Shown here piece by piece: positions 1-6,622 of a stretch of 9,001 bases of DNA (its first letter is position 1; each line of letters opens with the position of its first letter). The stretch lies in NCBI GenBank assembly GCA_002469915.1, contig DKOG01000213.1:1-9001 (forward strand). The letters run 5' to 3'. The translations under genes were made by a program, and so were the position numbers. The DNA comes from Bacteroidetes bacterium UBA7368. GTDB lineage: Bacteria > Bacteroidota > Rhodothermia > Rhodothermales > UBA10348. Below the pieces are notes generated by a model, which saw nothing but the letters and a program-made list of their open reading frames with translations, was not told where the DNA came from and ran no database searches.

Positions 1-527
1 TTTTCGTCCGTACCCGTCAAAAGAAGATCTAGGTCTCCATCGTTATCTAAGTCTCCCCACGAAACCGAACCACTGTGCAAACGGGGAAGGTCAGCTGAAA
101 CTGAAACAAAGGTGGCTCCGTCATTTCTGTACATCGACGTAACTGGATCATACGGATATGAAATAGTTCGACTTCCCATAACCACCAGGTCGAGATCACC
201 ATCTCCGTCGGCATCTCCCCAAGAGGAAGCCGAAAAGGCTACTCGGTCTAATACAGCGGAGACTTCCGTAAATAGGGCTTTACCGTTTCCATCAAATCCG
301 TCATTGCGAAAAATCGCGGATACAATTCCCGTTTCTGACTCGCCGCTTAGGAAAAGATCTAGATCACCATCACCATCGATGTCTCCCCAAGAGGTGCTTC
401 CATGGCGAACCAAAGGAAAATTATGCTCAATGGGGCTGAACGTGAACGGTTGGGTGACTGGCTGAGCGAATGCTGCGATTGGCAAGCTAAACGCAGCCAG
501 AATCAACATGAAATATCTTTGACGCAT
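1..527 (-). CDS. Secreted FG-GAP/VCBS repeat protein, N-terminal part (cut by the window edge)
   Basis: This reading frame is open on the minus strand from the ATG at 525-527 to the left edge, about 175 codons, with no stop seen. The start MRQRYFMLILAAFSLPIAAFAQ has a basic tip, a hydrophobic core and an AFA-Q cleavage site, so it should be exported. The mature part has three FG-GAP/VCBS-type repeats, each centred on WGD followed by the calcium-loop pattern DxDGDGDLD, with tryptophans at residues 47, 103 and 157. Such repeats form blades of an integrin-like beta-propeller and bind calcium. In Bacteroidota relatives these proteins are usually long and end in a secretion-system sorting domain, but that end lies outside the window. 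An in-frame ATG at 573-575 is an alternative start; the signal peptide favours 527. Neither has a clear Shine-Dalgarno. The precise role cannot be told. Confidence 0.85.
   Translation of the reverse strand, partial: MRQRYFMLILAAFSLPIAAFAQPVTQPFTFSPIEHNFPLVRHGSTSWGDIDGDGDLDLFLSGESETGIVSAIFRNDGFDGNGKALFTEVSAVLDRVAFSASSWGDADGDGDLDLVVMGSRTISYPYDPVTSMYRNDGATFVSVSADLPRLHSGSVSWGDLDNDGDLDLLLTGTDE
18..392 (-). repeat. Three diverged direct repeats encoding FG-GAP calcium loops
   Basis: Segments 348-392, 180-224 and 18-62 are each 45 bases long and spaced 168 and 162 bases apart. They encode the same core, S-W-G-D-x-D-x-D-G-D-L-D followed by hydrophobic residues. Similarity is visible at DNA level around TGGGGAGA and GATGGNGA. 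They are internal coding repeats of the secreted protein, not a mobile or CRISPR-type repeat. Confidence 0.8.
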
Positions 528-668
528 GCGAATGATAGGTTCGAGAAGGGGGTCCAGCACAGCCGACAGATTCATCTGCCGACGGACTAAATAAAGGCCG
601 TTTGCGTTTCATTTAGCCCAAAGACTGAGAAAGGTAAAAAGCAACAACGGGATATGCTCATAAATCCA
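528..668. other. Intergenic gap between transporter gene and FG-GAP gene
   Basis: This 141-bp gap lies between the transporter stop and the FG-GAP start, both on the minus strand. It is long enough for a separate promoter for the FG-GAP gene. I see no hairpin followed by a T-run and no well-spaced promoter pair. The minus strand has a TACCTTTC sequence, one base off the Bacteroidota TAnnTTTG -7 element, without a convincing upstream partner. A 41-codon ORF here in another frame overlaps the signal peptide and looks accidental. Confidence 0.4.
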
Positions 669-1421
669 TTAGATATTACCCTTTAAGATGGATTTTTCCG
701 TTTCAGCAGCATGGATCATCTCGTCTGCAACGTCCTGTCCCAGATATCGGTCTATTAACCAATGAGCGACGTAGATTAGAGGAGTGATCACAATGGCTAC
801 GATAAATTTGTAGGCGTAGTTGAAAAGCGTAACGGCAACGATCGTCTGAATGGTCATCGGGCCGTAGAAAGCGATGAAAAGGACGATAAACGTATCCAAA
901 AACTGCGATCCAAAGGTGGATCCTGTGGCTCTTAACCAAAGGTGCTTTCCATCAGTCAGTCCTCTAAGCCAGTGGAAGAGACTGATATCGGCTAACTGGC
1001 CAACGAAATAGGCTACGAGACTACCGATAATGATGCGGCCGCTTGCTCCGAATACCGTGTCGAAGGCGGCGTCAGGAACAGGTGATATAGAGGACGTGGG
1101 TACGGCCATAGCGACCTGGATGAGTCCAAACTCAAACATGATCATCGCCATGCCGATGTAGGTCACGAATCGGATCCCCGGCTTTCCGAAATACTCGTTC
1201 AGCAGGTCCGTGATGATGAACGTGATAGGAAAGGCGATGACACCGGCCGTCATGGTGACTTCAGTAAAGGAGGTTCCCAGAATGTTCAGTGCGAATGGGA
1301 GGTGAATTACCGTAAACAACTTACCTGCCGTGGCTTCTGCTACCACGAGAGCGGTAAGAAAGATGGCTGCACAAATGACGTACAGTTTTTGTGGTCGGCT
1401 CAGCAGATGGATTTTAGACAT
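669..1421 (-). CDS. Queuosine precursor transporter, YhhQ/VUT family
   Basis: This predicted inner-membrane protein of 250 residues belongs to the YhhQ (DUF165, VUT) family, whose characterised members take up 7-deazaguanine queuosine precursors such as preQ0 and preQ1 for tRNA modification. Family hallmarks are visible: FPITFIITDLLNEYFGK at residues 64-80, GQLADISLFHWL at 141-152, and RATGSTFGSQFLDTFIVLFIAF at 164-185. About six hydrophobic segments span the length, at roughly 14-33, 38-52, 57-74, 84-107, 128-149 and 172-232 (the last probably two or three helices). I chose the ATG at 1419-1421 because GAGGAG lies just before it. An in-frame ATG at 1446-1448 would add nine residues but has no ribosome site. 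It sits 50 bp after the MarR gene on the same strand and is probably cotranscribed. The substrate is inferred from the family only, and no queuosine synthesis gene is in view. Confidence 0.88.
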   Translation of the reverse strand: MSKIHLLSRPQKLYVICAAIFLTALVVAEATAGKLFTVIHLPFALNILGTSFTEVTMTAGVIAFPITFIITDLLNEYFGKPGIRFVTYIGMAMIMFEFGLIQVAMAVPTSSISPVPDAAFDTVFGASGRIIIGSLVAYFVGQLADISLFHWLRGLTDGKHLWLRATGSTFGSQFLDTFIVLFIAFYGPMTIQTIVAVTLFNYAYKFIVAIVITPLIYVAHWLIDRYLGQDVADEMIHAAETEKSILKGNI

Positions 1422-1423
1422 GT

Positions 1424-1429
1424 CTCCTC
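1424..1429 (-). promoter_or_regulatory. Ribosome binding site for the queuosine-precursor transporter
   Basis: On the minus strand GAGGAG ends two bases before the ATG at 1419-1421. The spacing is short, but the match to the anti-Shine-Dalgarno is strong and it lies downstream of the alternative ATG at 1446-1448. It therefore decides in favour of the shorter protein. Confidence 0.6.
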
Positions 1430-1471
1430 GAGATTCTGGGGGAGGCATAGATTAAAAGTTGCGAGTCGCGA

Positions 1472-2002
1472 TTACAAGCGAATACGGTCCAACAAATGGG
1501 TTAAAAGACGTTGCTCCTCCGTACTGAGCCGATCGATCAGATGTCGCTCAAATCTATTAACCTGCTCCACAACCGCAATCGTACGTGATTTGCCCTCGGT
1601 GCTCAGATGGACATGTGTAACGCGGCGGTCTTCCGTGCAGCGTTTTCGGTCAATAAGGCCTGCTTTATCCAATCTGTCGAGCAGACGAGTAACGTCTGGA
1701 GTCCGATCCAGCAAATTGCATCCAATATCTGAACACGTGAGTGGGTCCGGCCAAGATTCGATCAAAACGCGCAATACAGCGAACTGGGCGGCAGAAATTT
1801 GATGCTCAGCTGCAATTTCTCCCACAGCAACAGTCAACTCGCTATTCAATAACGTGAGACGGCTGAGAATGCTAGGAGAACCTGGAGAGGTAAGAGGCAA
1901 AGGGTAGAGGCACAGTATCGTGGTCAGGTCATTGGCTTTAGGTAGACTCTTGGCCGGAATTGTTACCTCTTCAACCAGGGAGATCTGCGAGGGGCAATTC
2001 AA
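1472..2002 (-). CDS. MarR-family winged-helix transcriptional regulator, non-ATG start
   Basis: The C-terminal 130 residues are a MarR domain. A dimerisation helix (about 45-66 from the TTG) is followed by the helix-turn-helix ISAAQFAVLRVLIE and TCSDIGCNLLDRTPDVTRLLDRL (69-111). The wing carries the family signature DRR at 125-127, and the protein ends in a long dimerisation helix. MarR proteins are usually dimeric repressors whose DNA binding is released by small ligands. The frame has no internal ATG. The longest version starts at TTG 2000-2002 and overlaps the kinase gene by 32 bp, giving 176 residues with an extra N-terminal tail of about 45. TTG at 1898-1900 would give 142 residues, the usual family size. 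An ATT at 1958-1960 follows AGAGG by five bases and is another possibility. The family call is firm; the start is not. It lies between kinase and transporter genes and may control the transporter. Confidence 0.82.
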   Translation of the reverse strand: MNCPSQISLVEEVTIPAKSLPKANDLTTILCLYPLPLTSPGSPSILSRLTLLNSELTVAVGEIAAEHQISAAQFAVLRVLIESWPDPLTCSDIGCNLLDRTPDVTRLLDRLDKAGLIDRKRCTEDRRVTHVHLSTEGKSRTIAVVEQVNRFERHLIDRLSTEEQRLLTHLLDRIRL

Positions 2003-3059
2003 AACTAAATGTCGACCCCACTCCTGGTTTGCTTTCGACCTTTAAAACCTGATCGTGAGCAGCCAAAATGTGTTTTACAATGGACAGTCCCAATCCGGTA
2101 CCGCCGGCTGATCGAGAACGACTTTTATCAACTCGGAAAAAGCGCTCGGTTAGGCGGTCAAGATTCTGTTTTTCAATGCCTATTCCCGTGTCCACCACAG
2201 AGATGCGGATACTTTTTTTCTTTAGCGTTCGAGCTTTGATGCGCACTTTATCCCCTTCATTCGAATACTTGATCGCATTAACTACGAGGTTAGATAAAAC
2301 CTGGCGTAGTTGAAGCGCATCCCCTTGAACGGGAGGCAGTGATTTAGAAACGGAGGTGGAAATGCGCACATCAGCATTTTTGGCGAGAGACTCAACGGAT
2401 TCGATCACGTCGGCAACAAGTCGCCTAACGGATATCGGCTGAATCTGCATGGTGCGCTGCCCAGTTTCAAGACGGGAAATATCGGAGAGATCCTCGGCCA
2501 ACGTGCCAAGGCGGTCTGCGTTACGCACAATCTTTTGGACAAATTTTTGACTGACTTCTTCGTCCTCTAATGCCCCTCCAAGAAGGGTTTCTCCAAATCC
2601 ACGAATGGCGAAAATGGGGGTTTTTAATTCGTGTGATACGTTGCCAATGAAGTCCCTACGGTAGCTATCCAGCCTTTTCATTTCCTCCAATTCTTTCTCC
2701 ACCACCTGCCCAGTTCGATGTACCTGTCTGATTAGGTCGTTCAATTCATCGCCTCTTCTGGTCGTGGCCATCTCGAGGTTTTCGAATTTGTGTTTTCGAA
2801 TGTGTCGAAGAACCGTTCGGGCTAGTTTGAGTCGGCGAGCCACGACATGCTTGGTAGCCTGATACGCTGAAACAGTGGCTACGAGCACGACCAGAAACAG
2901 AGCCGTCCATGACCATGAGGTCAGGGTCAGTTGAACGAGCACCATGACAACACTTGTTGAAAGGGCTACGTATCCCGCTATTCGAGTCGCCAGTTTGTGC
3001 AGTACAAAAGGCTTCCGTCTCGATTTTTTGGGTAGGATTCGTTTAAGGAGACCGTTCAC
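1971..3059 (-). CDS. Membrane sensor histidine kinase, PhoR/ResE-like, paired with the OmpR-type regulator
   Basis: This kinase of 362 residues follows its response regulator gene by 54 bp. Two hydrophobic helices at about 29-46 and 51-67 are joined by only a few residues, so there is almost no periplasmic sensor. A HAMP-like linker follows (about 70-125). The HisKA domain carries the phospho-accepting H143 in FIGNVSHELKTP. The ATPase domain shows the N box with N261 (QVLSNLVVNAIKYS), G1 DTGIGI at 290-295, an F box around 304-309 (TERFFR), and G2 GGTGLGLS at 319-326. All motifs for autophosphorylation are present. The start is GTG at 3057-3059; no ATG is available nearby and no clear Shine-Dalgarno is seen. 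The signal is unknown. The short loop suggests membrane sensing or input from a partner protein, as in intramembrane-sensing kinases. The 3' end may overlap the MarR gene. Confidence 0.92.
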   Translation of the reverse strand: MNGLLKRILPKKSRRKPFVLHKLATRIAGYVALSTSVVMVLVQLTLTSWSWTALFLVVLVATVSAYQATKHVVARRLKLARTVLRHIRKHKFENLEMATTRRGDELNDLIRQVHRTGQVVEKELEEMKRLDSYRRDFIGNVSHELKTPIFAIRGFGETLLGGALEDEEVSQKFVQKIVRNADRLGTLAEDLSDISRLETGQRTMQIQPISVRRLVADVIESVESLAKNADVRISTSVSKSLPPVQGDALQLRQVLSNLVVNAIKYSNEGDKVRIKARTLKKKSIRISVVDTGIGIEKQNLDRLTERFFRVDKSRSRSAGGTGLGLSIVKHILAAHDQVLKVESKPGVGSTFSFELPLADLPG

Positions 3060-3113
3060 CGGGAGGCGTGTATTCAGTTTGGTTGATGGGCGGACTACGT
3101 CGGGTTGGTCAGA

Positions 3114-3827
3114 CTAAGCGCCCAAATCTGGCATGCGATAGCCTACACCTTTGATCGTCTCAATGTACTGCTCCCCGACCTTTTCTCGAATCTTGCGGAC
3201 ATGTACATCCACCGTGCGGTCCACCACGTAGACATCCAGACCCCATACACGATCTAGAAGGTCTTGGCGAGAGAAGACTTTACCGGGATGGGTTGCAAGA
3301 AAGTAAAGTAGGTCAAACTCCTTGCGTGCCAACCGAATGGACTGTTTTTCAGTCCCTCGGATGACCTCATATCGATCGCGGTCAATTTTGAGCGTTCCCG
3401 ATACAAGTACATTAGTTGGGGTGTCAAAACGAGTTGCACCCCTAAGCAGTGCCTTTACCTGAGAGACAAAGACAGGAATAGAAATTGGTTTGGTTAAATA
3501 AATATCGGCTCCTGATTCGAGACCCGAAACGTGATCGGCCTCTTCACTTTTGGCGGTGAGCATCAGAATAGGAATTGTTCTGAGTACAGCGTGCTCTCTC
3601 AAGTGACGACATGTTTCGATGCCATCCATTCTGGGCATCATAATGTCGAGAACGATCAGGTCTGGAACGACTTTTTTCGCCTTTTCTAGCCCTTCTATTC
3701 CGTCTGAGGCAAGAACAGTGTCAAAGTTTTCCTTATTGAGGTTATACTGAACCAAGTCGAGGAGGTCTTCTTCATCATCTACGATGAGAATGAGAGGCCG
3801 ATCTCTTCCTACATATTTACTCGCCAT
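3114..3827 (-). CDS. OmpR/PhoB-family response regulator
   Basis: This cytoplasmic two-component transcription factor has 237 residues, typical for the family. The receiver domain (about 11-128) has the acidic pair D17-D18, phospho-acceptor D61 in LIVLDIMMP, switch residue T91 and K113 in LTKP. The C-terminal winged-helix domain (about 140-234) ends with the usual family pattern VDRTVDVHVRKIREKVG and IETIKGVGYRM. The kinase downstream is its likely phosphodonor. The order regulator then kinase, in one direction, matches PhoB/PhoR- and ResD/ResE-type pairs. The ATG at 3825-3827 has no evident Shine-Dalgarno. The position one residue after the usual GAD is isoleucine where many relatives have aspartate (GADIYLTKP), a small variation. 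Target genes are unknown; a phosphate role cannot be assigned from sequence alone. Confidence 0.94.
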   Translation of the reverse strand: MASKYVGRDRPLILIVDDEEDLLDLVQYNLNKENFDTVLASDGIEGLEKAKKVVPDLIVLDIMMPRMDGIETCRHLREHAVLRTIPILMLTAKSEEADHVSGLESGADIYLTKPISIPVFVSQVKALLRGATRFDTPTNVLVSGTLKIDRDRYEVIRGTEKQSIRLARKEFDLLYFLATHPGKVFSRQDLLDRVWGLDVYVVDRTVDVHVRKIREKVGEQYIETIKGVGYRMPDLGA

Positions 3828-3832
3828 GATGT

Positions 3833-3843
3833 GACGTTACGTC
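3833..3843. promoter_or_regulatory. Short palindrome GACGT-T-ACGTC before the response regulator
   Basis: A perfect 5+1+5 inverted repeat sits five bases upstream of the response regulator start, inside its expected 5' leader. It could be an operator half or chance. OmpR-family proteins usually bind direct repeats, so this is not an obvious self-regulation site. Confidence 0.2.
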
Positions 3844-3874
3844 CGTTTGAGTTGATTCGATGTGCCTTGAAAAG

Positions 3875-3882
3875 CAAAGGTA
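3875..3882 (-). promoter_or_regulatory. Possible Bacteroidota-type -7 element for the regulator/kinase operon
   Basis: Read on the minus strand, these bases are TACCTTTG, an exact match to the TAnnTTTG -7 element used by the main sigma factor of Bacteroidota. It lies about 48 bases before the response regulator ATG, a sensible leader length. No good TTTG -33 partner is at the usual distance, so the call is tentative. Confidence 0.3.
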
Positions 3883-3936
3883 CGTTGATGGGTTCTCCCT
3901 TAAGTTATAGCAACATTAATTCTTGTATGTACCCAC

Positions 3937-5076
3937 ATGAATAGAAAGCTTAGATACGCGATGGTTGGTGGTGGTCAAGGAGCCTTTATTGGTGCCGTTC
4001 ACCGAATAGCCGCTGGAATGGACGGCAAGGCAGAACTCGTAGCCGGCGCCTTTTCATCCTCACCCGACAACTCTGCTGCAACGGGGAAAGAACTGTTTTT
4101 AGATCCAAGTCGAGTGTACGGCTCATGGCAGGAAATGTTGGACTCAGAAGCAGCTCGAACCGAGAACAGGATCGATTTTGTATCCATCGTGACACCCAAT
4201 TTCCTACACCACCCCGTAGCGAAAGCGGCACTCCTGGCCGGTTTTGACGTGGTCTGCGATAAGCCGATGACCCTTACAGTCGAAGAGTCTGAAGATTTGT
4301 GCCGCACGGTATCAGAAACGGGTAGGATCTTTGCATTGACGCACAATTATACCGGATACCCGATGGTCAAGCAGGCGCGAGGTATGATATCCGAGGGCAA
4401 ATTGGGTACCGTCCGAAAAGTCGTGGTAGAATACCCACAAGGTTGGCTATCGACCTTGTTGGAGTCTACAGGCCAAAAACAAGCGTCTTGGCGATCTGAT
4501 CCGGCTCGAGCTGGCGTTTCCTCAGCATTGGGCGATATTGGGACCCATTGCGAGAACCTGGTGCACTACATCACTGGTCTAGAAATGGACGAAATGATGG
4601 CGGACTTAGGGACGATGGTCGAGGGGCGAGCGCTTGAAGATGATGCCTCCGTTTTGATTCGATACAAGGGAGGCGCACGTGGCATTCTGTACTGCTCTCA
4701 GATTAGTATCGGAGAAGAAAATAATCTTACCATTCGGGTCTACGGTACGAAGGCTTCCTTGGAATGGAAGCAAGAGCATCCCAACTGGCTGCATGTACGT
4801 TATCCCGACGCGCCCGAGCAGATATTCAAAAGAGGAAACGACTATTTGGGAGAAGCCGCTTCTAGGGCGAGTCGCATTCCAGCCGGGCATCCCGAAGCAT
4901 TCATTGAAGCCTTTGCTAACATTTACTTGGCGGCATACGAGGCCATGGCGACTCGCCAACATGGCGATCATCCTAGCGTACAGGATGGTGCGCGCGGTGT
5001 GCACTTTATCCATACGGCACTCAAATCCAGCACGAATCGAGCTTGGGTAGATGCTTCCTACACTCCACCTCAATAG
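3937..5076 (+). CDS. Gfo/Idh/MocA-family NAD(P)-dependent oxidoreductase
   Basis: This 379-residue enzyme has the two-domain layout of the family. The Rossmann fold opens with the dinucleotide loop GGGQGAFIG at residues 11-19. [26 protein letters not shown] at 86-111 contains the catalytic-site lysine K109 (DKP in place of the common EKP). [16 protein letters not shown] at 199-214 carries D200 and H204, which match the usual catalytic positions. Family members oxidise or reduce sugars, cyclitols and glycosides, often at a ring hydroxyl, with NAD(P). The substrate cannot be read from sequence. A TIM-barrel isomerase-like gene follows by 23 bp, a pairing often seen in sugar or inositol catabolism. 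The ATG at 3937 has no clear Shine-Dalgarno. It is the first gene of the plus-strand operon and diverges from the two-component genes. Confidence 0.93.
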   Translation: MNRKLRYAMVGGGQGAFIGAVHRIAAGMDGKAELVAGAFSSSPDNSAATGKELFLDPSRVYGSWQEMLDSEAARTENRIDFVSIVTPNFLHHPVAKAALLAGFDVVCDKPMTLTVEESEDLCRTVSETGRIFALTHNYTGYPMVKQARGMISEGKLGTVRKVVVEYPQGWLSTLLESTGQKQASWRSDPARAGVSSALGDIGTHCENLVHYITGLEMDEMMADLGTMVEGRALEDDASVLIRYKGGARGILYCSQISIGEENNLTIRVYGTKASLEWKQEHPNWLHVRYPDAPEQIFKRGNDYLGEAASRASRIPAGHPEAFIEAFANIYLAAYEAMATRQHGDHPSVQDGARGVHFIHTALKSSTNRAWVDASYTPPQ

Positions 5077-5099
5077 AAAACGCAAGACGAACCGACACT

Positions 5100-6098
5100 A
5101 TGTCTAGACCCGTAACTCTTTTTACCGGCCAATGGGCCGACCTTTCTCTCGATGTTTTAGCTGCAAAGGCCGCTTCTTGGGGCTATGATGGCTTGGAGTT
5201 AGCATGCTGGGGAGATCATTTTGACGTTCAGAAGGCCCTTTCAGACCCAGCCTACTGCCAAGGTAGGCACGATCTACTGGCTCGGCATGGGCTCAAGGTA
5301 CATGCCATCAGTACTCATCTTGTGAGTCAGGCGGTATGCGATCTGATTGATGAGCGGCACAAAAGCATTCTTCCAGAGCACGTGTGGGGCGATGGTGATC
5401 CAGAAGGTGTCCGAACGCGTGCAGCCTCGGAAATTATGGATACGGCTCGGGCTGCCGCAAAACTGGGAGTTGATGTGGTAAATGGCTTCACGGGCAGCTC
5501 CATTTGGCACTTGTTATATGGGTTTCCCCCCTTGCCTACGAAGATGATCGATGACGGGTTTGACGACTTTGCAGATCGTTGGAATCCTATTTTGGATGTA
5601 TTTGATGAAGTAGGCGTACGATTTGCCCTTGAGGTACATCCTGCAGAAATTGCCTTTGATATTGCTTCAGCCGAACGGGCGCTCGATGCTATCGGAAGAC
5701 GCAAATCCTTCGGGTTTAATTATGACCCTAGCCACTTTGGTTATCAGGGTGTGGATTATGTAGCCTTCATTCTCAAATTTGGGGATCGCATTTTTCATGC
5801 TCATATGAAAGATGTCTGGTGGTCGCCTACTGCAACAGAAGCAGGTGTTTTTGGGGGACACACCGAGTTCGGCGATTTGCGCAGGCAGTGGGACTTTCGC
5901 TCTTTAGGGCGGGGAAGCATTGATTTTGAGGAAATTATTCGAGCACTGAATAGAGTTGGTTACACGGGTCCCCTTTCTGTGGAATGGGAAGACATTGGAA
6001 TGGATCGTGAGCACGGTGCCGAAGAAGCATGTGAATTTGTTCGTGCAGTCGATTTCCAGGGATCGGGCCGCGCGTTCGACGCCGCGTTTACAGAATAA
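5100..6098 (+). CDS. TIM-barrel sugar phosphate isomerase/epimerase-like protein
   Basis: This 332-residue protein is of the xylose isomerase-like TIM-barrel (AP endonuclease family 2) superfamily, which includes inosose dehydratase, hydroxypyruvate isomerase and tagatose epimerases. Likely metal ligands are E178 (FALEVHP), D209 and H212 ([12 protein letters not shown]), H235 (HAHMKD) and E295 (SVEWED). An early [11 protein letters not shown] at 28-38 and H73 in ISTHL also fit the fold. The ATG at 5100 starts 23 bp after the oxidoreductase stop. An upstream TTG in the same frame overlaps that gene and is unlikely. Together with the oxidoreductase it probably converts a sugar or cyclitol by oxidation followed by isomerisation, epimerisation or dehydration. 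The reaction is not determined by sequence. It is slightly longer than the usual 260-300 residues, with an insert after the HAHMKD strand (about 240-270). Confidence 0.9.
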   Translation: MSRPVTLFTGQWADLSLDVLAAKAASWGYDGLELACWGDHFDVQKALSDPAYCQGRHDLLARHGLKVHAISTHLVSQAVCDLIDERHKSILPEHVWGDGDPEGVRTRAASEIMDTARAAAKLGVDVVNGFTGSSIWHLLYGFPPLPTKMIDDGFDDFADRWNPILDVFDEVGVRFALEVHPAEIAFDIASAERALDAIGRRKSFGFNYDPSHFGYQGVDYVAFILKFGDRIFHAHMKDVWWSPTATEAGVFGGHTEFGDLRRQWDFRSLGRGSIDFEEIIRALNRVGYTGPLSVEWEDIGMDREHGAEEACEFVRAVDFQGSGRAFDAAFTE

Positions 6099-6111
6099 AT
6101 GAGGTTCATGT

Positions 6112-6444
6112 ATGGATAATCGTCAATGGGTTGTAACGACGGCACTCGGTGGCCTCTTCGCCTCAGCGTTTCTCTATCTACCTATTGTGGGGAATTTTTG
6201 GGTCTTCATCGCAGTATCTATTCTACAAGGCACGTATCTCGGATGGCAAAATGTTACACCGTCACAATCACGACTAGGGGTACTTTCCTTTGCTTTAGGT
6301 CTGTTTGTGGGGGCTGGGCTGATGGGGGTTCTTCTTACCCGGTTTGGACCAGATGTGCTTTGGGGTTTATCGGCTCTGTTTGGAATCATAAGTGGTGTGG
6401 CGGCCATGGTCGCTACTCGATTAGTGCGTAATGCGCGCCAGTAG
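6112..6444 (+). CDS. Small membrane protein resembling the C-terminal end of an MFS permease
   Basis: The protein has 110 residues and four predicted membrane helices at about 7-26, 28-45, 55-76 and 81-102, with a basic tail (RLVRNARQ). GAGGTT places GAGG seven bases before the ATG, and the gene starts 13 bp after the isomerase stop, so it is probably translated in the same operon. The pattern QSRLGVLSFALGLFVGAGLMGVLLTRFGPDVLW (52-84) looks like the last helices of a major facilitator permease, where a glycine-rich helix is followed by a short RFGPD-type loop. No matching N-terminal permease part lies upstream; that space holds a complete isomerase gene. It may be a decayed fragment, a stand-alone half transporter, or an unrelated small protein of the operon. 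I do not recognise a named family. Confidence 0.7.
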   Translation: MDNRQWVVTTALGGLFASAFLYLPIVGNFWVFIAVSILQGTYLGWQNVTPSQSRLGVLSFALGLFVGAGLMGVLLTRFGPDVLWGLSALFGIISGVAAMVATRLVRNARQ

Positions 6445-6618
6445 TAAGGGCACCCAAGAACTACTCGCCAGAACCTCCAGTTTTTAGCTGAGTATGAATA
6501 CCCTTGTTTCGGTGGCTACTTGGTCTGCAGTACCAGATCGAGAGCCAGCCCTCGGCACCGATGCTGAGACCATTTCAAATTTAGCGCTACCCGGCGTGCC
6601 GTTTTCGGGAGTTGGATC
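6445..6618. other. Intergenic region before the MutS-like gene, with a short possible ORF
   Basis: This 174-bp region contains a weak inverted repeat AGTAGT/ACTACT with a 14-base loop just after the small membrane gene. TTTTT follows some 17 bases later, too far for a good intrinsic terminator. The rest is mostly the 42-codon ORF listed separately. I see no clear promoter. Confidence 0.3.
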
Positions 6619-6622
6619 GTGA
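6494..6622 (+). CDS. Possible 42-residue ORF coupled to the MutS-like gene
   Basis: ATG at 6494-6496 opens a frame of 42 codons that ends at TGA 6620-6622. That stop overlaps the GTG start of the next gene in a GTGA arrangement, which is typical of translational coupling. The peptide begins MNTLVSVATWSAVPDREP and ends PGVPFSGVGS; it has no evident membrane helix or known domain. There is no good Shine-Dalgarno before its ATG, and a stop codon (TAG 6485-6487) closes the frame just upstream. It could be a leader peptide, a real small protein, or chance. Conservation is the missing evidence. Confidence 0.25.
   Translation: MNTLVSVATWSAVPDREPALGTDAETISNLALPGVPFSGVGS
6607..6611 (+). promoter_or_regulatory. 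Ribosome binding site for the MutS-like gene
   Basis: GGGAG lies seven bases before GTG 6619-6621. It supports this GTG as the start of the 619-residue product. Confidence 0.55.

Larger units (their letters stand above)
3828..3936. promoter_or_regulatory. Divergent intergenic region between the two-component and oxidoreductase operons
   Basis: These 109 bp separate two divergent start codons and must supply both promoters unless transcription reads in from elsewhere. On the plus strand TTGATG (3885-3890) and TATAGC (3906-3911) resemble -35/-10 boxes but with a 15-base spacer, shorter than ideal. The minus-strand candidate is listed separately. An operator of the response regulator could lie here, which would link the sugar operon to the sensor, but I see no clear direct repeat. 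Confidence 0.4.

Noticed and set aside
112..465. Plus-strand frame rich in RSRSPSPS, like an arginine-serine repeat protein
   Set aside because: It is the antisense shadow of the DGDGDLD calcium loops of the FG-GAP gene on the minus strand; the repeats are fully explained by that gene.
487..612. Minus-strand ORF of about 41 codons starting in the gap before the FG-GAP gene
   Set aside because: It overlaps the signal peptide coding region in another frame, has no ribosome site and shows no recognisable features.
1422..1471. preQ1 riboswitch before the queuosine-precursor transporter
   Set aside because: Only 50 bases separate the MarR stop from the start, and no pseudoknot-like C-rich and A-rich pattern is visible.
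1302..1802. Plus-strand frame of 166 codons opposite the MarR and transporter genes
   Set aside because: It is antisense to two recognisable genes, has many cysteine, arginine and serine residues from reversed codons, and shows no domain.
4606..5085. Minus-strand frame of 159 codons opposite the oxidoreductase
   Set aside because: It is antisense to a strongly supported Gfo/Idh gene and resembles no known domain.
5043..5099. Longer N-terminus for the TIM-barrel protein from TTG 5043
   Set aside because: It would overlap the oxidoreductase end by 34 bases and add residues that do not fit the fold; the ATG at 5100 starts directly before the first barrel strand.
6436..6485. Possible intrinsic terminator after the small membrane gene
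   Set aside because: The AGTAGT/ACTACT stem is short with a 14-base loop, and the T-run lies well beyond it, so the geometry is wrong.
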